From Pseudoalteromonas nigrifaciens (GTDB lineage Bacteria > Pseudomonadota > Gammaproteobacteria > Enterobacterales > Alteromonadaceae): a stretch of DNA of 64,000 nt. Below the pieces are notes generated by a model, which did not search any database, was not told the origin of the DNA, and worked only from the letters and a program-made list of their open reading frames with translations. Location: assembly GCF_002221505.1 (NCBI RefSeq), contig NZ_CP011036.1, positions 1,364,001 through 1,428,000 of the forward strand, written 5' to 3'. The first letter of the stretch is position 1. Every line of letters starts with the position of its first letter. The position numbers and the translations under genes are program-made. Positions 63,431-64,000 of this stretch are shown here, piece after piece.

Positions 63431-64000
63431 ATGACGGTAATGAGCAAAAACTACGTAGAAAATAACCCACACTTTTCTCAAGCAGAAATAGGGGCGGCTA
63501 GAAAAGTGTTTTTAGCGCACAGCTATAATAAACAAGTGCACTTATTAACAATAATGGATGTTGAAGAAGCGGTTGCTATTTTACAGCACTGTTCAATTAC
63601 TTATGTACAAGACTTAATAAGTCGTTTAGAAAAAGACGGTTACGACAAACTCGCTCGACACTATGCGCATCAGTTGGGTTTTATTCACTCAGAAGTTGAA
63701 ACAGCGCAAAGTTATTTAAATACCTCGGCACTGGGGCATGTGCAGCAGCGTATTGGCTGGATCATAGTATTAGCGTTATTAGGTATAGTGTCTGGGTTAA
63801 TTATTACTCAATACGAAGACACATTAAGCCAGTTAGTATTGTTGGCAGTGTACATGCCGGTTATTGCGGCTGCGGGCGGTAACACAGGCTCACAAGCGGC
63901 TACTTTGGTAATACGGGCGTTAGCAACAGGCGAGCTGAAAAAAAGACAATGGTTTGCTGTGTTTCTTAAAGAAAGCCAAATTGCAGTGTGTCTTGCGTTA
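63431..64000 (+). CDS. mgtE: MgtE-like Mg2+ transporter without CBS domains (5' part)
   Basis: The open frame runs off the window after 190 residues. The start ATG has GGGAGA 6 bp upstream. Residues 1-115 resemble a shortened MgtE N-domain. A membrane segment IGWIIVLALLGIVSGLIITQ follows at once, then the family motif MPVIAAAGGNTGSQAATLVIRALATGE (given in part). The CBS-domain pair that gates typical MgtE channels is absent between the N-domain and the membrane part. Mg2+ or divalent-cation uptake is expected; selectivity is not certain. Confidence 0.8.
   Translation, partial: MTVMSKNYVENNPHFSQAEIGAARKVFLAHSYNKQVHLLTIMDVEEAVAILQHCSITYVQDLISRLEKDGYDKLARHYAHQLGFIHSEVETAQSYLNTSALGHVQQRIGWIIVLALLGIVSGLIITQYEDTLSQLVLLAVYMPVIAAAGGNTGSQAATLVIRALATGELKKRQWFAVFLKESQIAVCLAL

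Overview
The window holds the right-hand part of a podovirus-type prophage (1 to about 34,000) and the adjoining host chromosome (about 34,000 to 64,000). The host looks like a marine gammaproteobacterium of the Alteromonadales, most likely Pseudoalteromonas. This is inferred from the low-GC gammaproteobacterial proteins and from familiar blocks: htpG-adk, yeaG-yeaH-spoVR, recN/nadK/grpE and dapB-carA-carB-greA. No 16S or other decisive marker lies in the window.

Prophage, 1-33,956. A long rightward late operon runs from lysis genes (DUF5675 protein, 3TM holin, LydA-like holin) through terminase, P22-type portal, an RyR-domain protein, scaffold, N4-gp56-type major capsid protein, connector proteins, an adsorption protein and tail proteins. 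It ends with a second block of internal-virion (ejection) proteins and a 2069-residue large polyvalent protein. The layout resembles Bcep22-like temperate podoviruses. Each of the two late blocks begins with a promoter that has the same 12-bp motif in its -35/-10 spacer, and each promoter is closely followed by an intrinsic terminator. This suggests Q-like antitermination. The right end carries the immunity region: a large ribbon-helix-helix (RHH) repressor transcribed leftward together with two lipoprotein genes, divergent from two small RHH proteins and a Rha/KilAC antirepressor. That arrangement recalls the immI (mnt / arc-ant) region of P22. A further exported protein lies between two identical terminators. 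Integrase, replication genes and the left attachment site are not in the window.

Host, 34,060-64,000. The prophage ends just upstream of the heat-shock promoter of htpG. Then come adk, a periplasmic-type tpx, a REC-CheC regulator with a PAS-GGDEF cyclase, the starvation operon yeaG-yeaH-spoVR (minus strand), sodB divergent from grxD, recN (SOS), a small membrane protein and nadK (minus strand), and a HrcA-like regulator with grpE behind a sigma-32 promoter. These are followed by a Bcr/CflA exporter, an M48 lipoprotein protease, a Tsx-like outer-membrane channel, an NhaC antiporter with a structured leader, dapB, carA-carB, greA and the start of an mgtE-like Mg2+ transporter.

The most promising unexplained elements are the repeated phage promoter motif with terminators, the operator array of the immunity region, a 14-codon leader peptide ahead of a CBS-less mgtE, a nested palindromic element at 53,130-53,210, and the attenuator-like leader of the NhaC gene.
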